This document shows, one piece after another, positions 59,590-64,000 of a DNA stretch of 64,000 bases. Below the pieces are notes generated by a model. The model saw nothing but the letters and a program-made list of their open reading frames with translations. It searched no databases and had not been told where the DNA came from. The position numbers and the translations under genes were made by a program. This DNA comes from Phascolarctos cinereus (Eukaryota > Chordata > Mammalia > Diprotodontia > Phascolarctidae), in NCBI RefSeq assembly GCF_002099425.1, contig NW_018344004.1, forward strand, positions 2,817,501 through 2,881,500. The letters are read 5' to 3'. Positions within the stretch are counted from its first letter, which is position 1. Each line of letters starts with the position of its first letter.

Positions 59590-59775
59590 GCCATGTAAAC
59601 AAGGTAGTAATGACTAGATTTATACCTAGAAAATCCAAGGTTCAAATTCTAGCTCTTCTACTTACTACCTTTTCACCTCAGCCCAGTCACTTCCCCTCAG
59701 TTTCCTCATCTGTGAAATTTTGGGGCCAGATGGTGTGACCTCTAAAGACCTTCCCAGATCCAAGTCCTATGATCC
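59590..59775 (+). repeat. MIR/MIR3-type SINE
   Basis: ggttcaaattctagctcttc, cctcagtttcctcatctgtg, ttggggccagatggtgtgac. Confidence 0.8.
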
Positions 59776-59959
59776 TAATTCTCATCCCCCTCCATACTTG
59801 GAAGTTCTTTGTGCTCCCTCCTCCCCTCTATCTGTCAGTCCTCTCATGGGCTGTCACTGCAGTTTGAAAGCTCAGGAGAACAAAGGCATTCAATCAGCCT
59901 CACATATAAGAGACAGAAGGATTTTAGGCTACAGAAAGCAAGAGGGATAACTCAGAGGA

Positions 59960-60480
59960 AGGAGGTCATCGATAGGCTCCTTACTCAGCCCTAGTCAGAC
60001 CACACCTACAGCACTGCTCAGTTCTGCACATTTTTTACAGGCATCACTAAGCTAGAGAACATCCAGACATGGTAAAGGGCTTTGAGTTCATGCTGTAGCA
60101 ATCAAGCAAGCCTTTATGAAGTGCCTCTTCTGGGCCAGGCTCTGGGTGTACAAAAACACAAACGGAAGAGTCCTTGTCCTCAAGGCGCTTCGCTGAAAGA
60201 ACAGAGGATGTATAGCACAAAGAGAAAGCTTAAATTGACGGAGGAGCTGGGGAGGGGAGGAGACATGACAACTGTCTTGAAATATTTTAAGGGCTATCTT
60301 TTGGAAGAGGCATTAGACTTTTTTTTTTTTTGCCTCAGAGGGGAGAACTGGGAGCAAATGGTAGAAGTGCAAATTTAGGCCTGATGTAAGGAAAAACTTC
60401 CTAACACTAAGAGTTCTTCAGGTGTGAATTAGACCAGATGGCTACTGAGGGTTTTTTCAAGTCTGAAATTCTATGAACAC
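59960..60480 (+). repeat. L3/CR1 3' region split by an L2 fragment
   Basis: ccctagtcagaccacaccta, gaaatattttaagggctatc, ctgatgtaaggaaaaacttc, then gtctgaaattctatgaacac at the end. An antisense L2 end (60085-60205) sits inside. Confidence 0.75.
60085..60205 (-). repeat. L2 3' end, antisense, nested in L3
   Basis: tttatgaagtgcctcttctg, ggccaggctctgggtgtaca, cttgtcctcaaggcgcttcg. Confidence 0.75.
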
Positions 60481-60537
60481 ATCATCTACATTAAATTTTA
60501 CCTGCTAAACAAACATGAAAGATGGCATGACTTAGTG

Positions 60538-61291
60538 CAGTGGTTCTAGGATACCTTTACAATCATAAAAATTATTAAGGACCCCAAAGGACTTTTTGTT
60601 TATGTGGATTAACCCTATCAATAGGTATCATACTAGAACTTCACTCAATATTTAAAACTAGTTATTAATTTTCAAAAATAATAATAAACCTATTATGTTT
60701 TTATAAATAACATTTTTACGGAAATTTTTTTTGTCAAACAAAAAAATTAGTAAAGAGAGTGCCATTTTTTTAAAAATAATTTTTGCAAATCTCTCTAATG
60801 TCTGGCTTAATAGCATACAGATTCTCATATTCATTAGGGGTGGCCAATGACTAAGTGGATAGAGTGCTATGTCTGGAGTCTGTAAGACCCGAGTTCAAAT
60901 CCAGTTTCGCACATTTACTAGATGTGTGACCTTGGGCAAATCATTTAATCTCTGCCTGCCTCAGTTTCCTCAACTGTTAGCCAGAGATAATAACAGCACC
61001 TACTTTGCAGGGTTGTCGTAAGGACCAAATGAGACAATATCTGTAAAGCCTTAGCATAGTACTTGGCACATAGTAGGCATTCTACAAATGTTTGTTATTA
61101 TTACTACTTTTTCAGTAAGTCTCTTGCAATGTTTTAGTTGAAGTATCAAAATCTGACCCAACACAGATATATAGGTAGAAAGAGAAGAATATTTTAATAG
61201 GCAAATAATGTCTTAGTATTATTATAAAAATAGTTTTGACCTCAAAGACTCCCTGAAAAGGGTCTTGGGAACCACATTTTGAAAAGTACTG
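60538..61291 (+). mobile_element. hAT (Charlie-like) DNA transposon, non-autonomous
   Basis: Begins cagtggttct and ends aaaagtactg, imperfect inverted termini. It is flanked by acttagtg (60530-60537) and gtttagtg (61292-61299), an 8-base target duplication with two differences. The internal text ggaccccaaaggactttttg and gttttgacctcaaagactcc is non-coding and typical of the group. A THER1 SINE is nested inside. Exact subfamily not determined. Confidence 0.8.
60836..61095 (+). repeat. THER1/MIR SINE nested in hAT
   Basis: aagtggatagagtgctatgt head, cgagttcaaatccagtttcg, ctgcctcagtttcctcaact, cttggcacatagtaggcatt end. Confidence 0.93.
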
Positions 61292-61295
61292 GTTT

Positions 61296-61415
61296 AGTGG
61301 ATAGAGAGCTATCTGGGAGTCAAAACCTGGATTCAAATTCCGACTCTGATCTACGGAAACTTTATGACTCTGGGCAAGTAAATTTATGCCTCACTGCCAC
61401 TGGTACTAAGACTAT
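61296..61415 (+). repeat. MIR/THER1 5' half
   Basis: gtggatagagagctatctgg and ggattcaaattccgactctg. The 3' part is lost. Confidence 0.75.
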
Positions 61416-62122
61416 ATAGACAAATGAGTTGCTGATTTATATCCATTGATTCTCCTAAGCCAGTAGTTCTCTCCTCCAAATAAATCACAGGTCTGTACTT
61501 CCCCTCCAAAAATCAAAACACTAAAACAACTACCAAATGAACTGAACACTGGGAAGAGGAGAATCTCTTACATGTTCTCCACAAAGTTATCAAAAATTAA
61601 AAAAAACCAAACATTGTGTTAGAAATAGGCAATGCTTGTTGTCTTCTAATATCTGGCTTGCATGGATGCTGTGTTTATAAGATATGATCAGCAAGGAAAA
61701 ACACAAAAACACCAAACATTTACGAGAAAAAAGTTTACATTCCTTCTAGTTGCAGACAAGGATGAAAGGGTTAAATTTTTGTGTCTATAAATCAAGAACT
61801 TCTTCCTTTTTCCCTCAATAGCATCAACAACTTCCCCCTAGCTAAAAAGCATCCAGTTTTGCTTAATGGGAGAAGGAAAAACAATTAACAACAATTAGCC
61901 CATAATTAAAGTTTAATGTCTTTACTATGATGACAAATAATTGCAAAAAAATTTTAATCCCAGCTCTTAAAGCCTGTTTTTCCTTCTATCTGCAAAATAA
62001 GTAATTTCTGTATCTTGTATCAACTCTTCATTGTAAAAGTAACACAGGTGTTAGAGAACCAAATGATGTTCAGTCATTGAGCATTTTGTAACCTCCAAAC
62101 TGCACCCTTGTTCTTTTGACAG
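61416..62122 (+). other. AT-rich intron end before the smAKAP exon
   Basis: No repeat recognised. It ends with the polypyrimidine tract and acceptor AG at 62121-62122. Confidence 0.6.
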
Positions 62123-62283
62123 ATAAACCATAAATGAGAAGAGTGGTGAAAGGAGTTGTCAATTCCTGCTCCTAGGAGGAAAAGCTCTGGTTTATCAATC
62201 AGGTTACCTATCAGAGTATTCCAAGGATGCTGCTAAAGTAGCCCTGGACATCTCCCTCCTCCTCTGCCTGATTCCTGATTACT

Positions 62284-62556
62284 ATGGGCTGCATAAAGTC
62301 AAAGCAAACTTTCCCTTTTCCAAACACAATCTCAACTGAGAAGAGACAAGAAAATGAGGAGAGATTTCTAACCGAAAAGCCTTCGATGGTTTCTGTCAGA
62401 ACAGAGGTCGTGAAGGATTCTTCCGCCAGGGTGGTGGTGTTGGAGTATGCCCATCGTCTGTCCCAGGAAATCATGGATGAAGCGGTGAAGCAGTGGGCGG
62501 CCAATGACAGCAGGTATGGGGACATCCCATACATTGAGAATGAGGCAGTGCCCTGA
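62284..62556 (+). CDS. C2orf88: Small membrane A-kinase anchoring protein (smAKAP)
   Basis: This 90-residue open frame is recognised as smAKAP, which tethers type I protein kinase A regulatory subunits to the plasma membrane. The N-terminus MGCIKSKQTFPFP matches the human family start except at residue 4. Gly2 and Cys3 are the known myristoylation and palmitoylation sites, followed by Lys5 and Lys7. Residues about 50-74 form the amphipathic RI-binding helix, with the near-invariant core LEYAHRLSQ and then QWA. The C-terminus reads YGDIPYIENE, also family-typical. Human smAKAP, as remembered, has 95 residues; the shorter length here lies in the poorly conserved linker (residues about 14-49). 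The ATG has A at -3 and G at +4, a strong context, and an acceptor lies 161 bases upstream. In human the whole coding sequence is also in one exon, as here. The frame is intact with no stop, so it looks functional. Identification is very secure; expression is not shown by sequence. Confidence 0.96.
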   Translation: MGCIKSKQTFPFPNTISTEKRQENEERFLTEKPSMVSVRTEVVKDSSARVVVLEYAHRLSQEIMDEAVKQWAANDSRYGDIPYIENEAVP

Positions 62557-63599
62557 GGCTCCCTGGCTCACTCTAGAATGGATGACTCTGTGAAACTATA
62601 GGTTTAAACAGTGTACATTGGTGCTAGTCCAAATACAGAAGAAAGCAAAAACTGGTGTAATTAAGTACATAGAACTCCAGCTGTATGTAAAATATCTTTT
62701 ATGTTGGTACCAAAGTTGCTCTGATGGAAGAGTAAGGTACTTTATAAATGAAACATCTGTTGTGATCAGCACTAGGTCAAGAATGTTTGTTTTCTGCTTT
62801 GTTTGCCTTCATTGTAGTCTGATGTAGCTTAAATGGCCACATGGGGTCTTGTAGCACTGATGCATTTTATCTGGCTGCTCTCCTACAATCATGAGACAAG
62901 CCTGTCACTCCATGCAGCATCGCCAAAGAATGAAAAACATCACTGTTCATGCCTGTTGTTTTTATGTATGCTTTTAGCTCTACTATTTAATGATGCTTGA
63001 CCGTTGCACAGGCAAAGATCATCAATATGAAAGGGTAGGTTCCCATAACAACACCACATTTGGGGCTGGTTAGAGCAAGAATGCCCCTTTTGCCATTCAT
63101 GGGCAGCCTTTGTTTGTCCAGAAATAGACAGCTAAAGAGAACCTATGTGCTTTTTTCATCATGAGAAAATAGTGATGCTTGAATTTTTGAAGAGGCCCTT
63201 AAGGATTTCCCTTAACAAAACTTATCAAATACACTAAAGAAAAGCACTTAACTTTTCAATGGCAGAGTTAAACTACCATATTCCTTATGATGCATACCCC
63301 ATACCCCCAGGTCATCAAATCACTTGGACTCCCTAAGTATATTTCGAATCCTAAAATGTTGGTAAACATCAAATCTGAGGTGATCGTAAATGCTAAAACT
63401 GAATGAGCAGGTGCTTATACCACCCCCAGCTGGAGGGCACCAGTCTTGATGTTGAATTTGCATTAAGTTTTCAATGTCTGCCAAGGCAGGCAGACTTCCT
63501 TCATCTTCCCCCTAGAGCCCTGCCTAATTGCTGTTCTAGCAGCTTCTGTTGAGTCTAGAAATCAAGGAAATTCCCAAAGGGATTATGGTTGGCTAGCGT

Positions 63600-63605
63600 A
63601 ATAAA
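63600..63605 (+). terminator. Candidate polyadenylation signal AATAAA
   Basis: This is a canonical AATAAA hexamer about 1.04 kb downstream of the smAKAP stop codon. No strong GU-rich element is visible in the next 40 bases, so use of this site is uncertain. Confidence 0.35.
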
Positions 63606-64000
63606 TGAGATGTTAAGCATTGAGAGCTTAAATCTTTAAAAACAAACCAACAAAAAACCCATTAAGCTCTGTTTCCTCCTCACTACCTTGCCTACAAAGC
63701 TAGCCTGCATGTGTGCCAGGTGGGCCCAGTAATTTGTTTCAGAGAATATATGAGTTTATCTTATGGAGTGTGTTTGATTACAGCTGTCAGCATAAATGAA
63801 CACGTTTCCTCTACTTAAAAGAGTAGAGTATGGGGGACTTAGAGACATAAGTTATAGCATCATTCGCCTAAGCTGATGTGGTATGTTTGGGTGCCTTGCA
63901 ACTGTTTCCTTCTGTCACTTTCACAGACCTGGTTCTGAAAACTAAAATCCTGATGAGTGAACACCTTATGGCAAAACCCTCGAAGACTTTTCCAAGGGAG

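Larger units (their letters stand above)
62123..64000 (+). other. C2orf88: smAKAP terminal exon (5' UTR part, CDS, 3' UTR)
   Basis: A pyrimidine-rich tract ending ttcttttgacag at 62111-62122 is a plausible splice acceptor, so the terminal exon probably starts at 62123. It carries about 160 bases of 5' UTR, the coding frame to 62556, then a 3' UTR. A canonical AATAAA lies at 63600-63605, but the downstream GU-rich signal is weak. The true end may lie there or beyond the window. The 3' UTR shows no recognisable repeat, unlike most of the window, which fits exonic sequence. The exon boundary is inferred, not proven. Confidence 0.7.

Noticed and set aside
1-64000. CRISPR array, operon, phage or integron structures
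   Set aside because: Regular spaced repeats, dense coding and bacterial signals are absent. The repeats are vertebrate retroposons and the gene is a mammalian one.

Overview
This is a non-coding-dominated window from a mammalian, almost certainly marsupial, genome. The evidence is the repeat content. There are many copies of a tRNA-headed SINE whose 3' end is the RTE/BovB-type tail (Mar-1-like CORE-SINEs). There are also THER1/MIR and MIR3-like SINEs, short poly(A)-tailed tRNA SINEs, marsupial-type L1 3' ends, and very abundant old L2 and L3/CR1 LINE remnants on both strands. The species cannot be named from this sequence alone. Family names were assigned by recalled consensus, not by a database search, so boundaries are approximate to a few tens of bases.

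Only one protein-coding gene is convincingly present: the single coding exon of small membrane A-kinase anchoring protein (smAKAP, C2orf88) on the + strand at 62284-62556. It is preceded by a splice acceptor near 62122 and followed by a long 3' UTR running towards the window end. About 17 kb upstream, at roughly 44270-45110, lies a strong CpG island with a good + strand splice donor at 44938. It is the obvious candidate promoter and non-coding first exon of the same gene. The 45-62 kb interval would then be an intron filled with old repeats.

The first 44 kb contain no recognisable exon of a known protein. They are a mosaic of L2, L3, L1, RTE, MIR/THER1 and Mar-1-type copies, often nested, with stretches of apparently unique sequence between them. 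One compact element (28797-28922) combines a GC box, a TATA-like box, an ATG and a splice donor at sensible spacing, and might be an alternative first exon.

Layout: 1-2350, L2 and L1 3' ends plus SINEs. 2350-13 kb, mixed SINEs, an L1 fragment, a possible LTR-like fossil and unique AT-rich DNA. 13-22 kb, large L2 and L3/CR1 remnants. 22-30 kb, L2-rich with nested SINEs and the candidate promoter. 30-44 kb, SINEs, L2 and an RTE remnant. 44.3-45.1 kb, CpG island. 45-62 kb, putative intron with L3, L2, MIR and two hAT-type transposon copies. 62.1-64 kb, smAKAP exon. No CRISPR, rRNA, tRNA gene or prokaryotic feature was seen, and no new biological system can be claimed. The most useful leads are the promoter and uORF architecture of smAKAP, a SINE that shares its tail with an RTE LINE remnant, and a perfect 70-bp tandem duplication.
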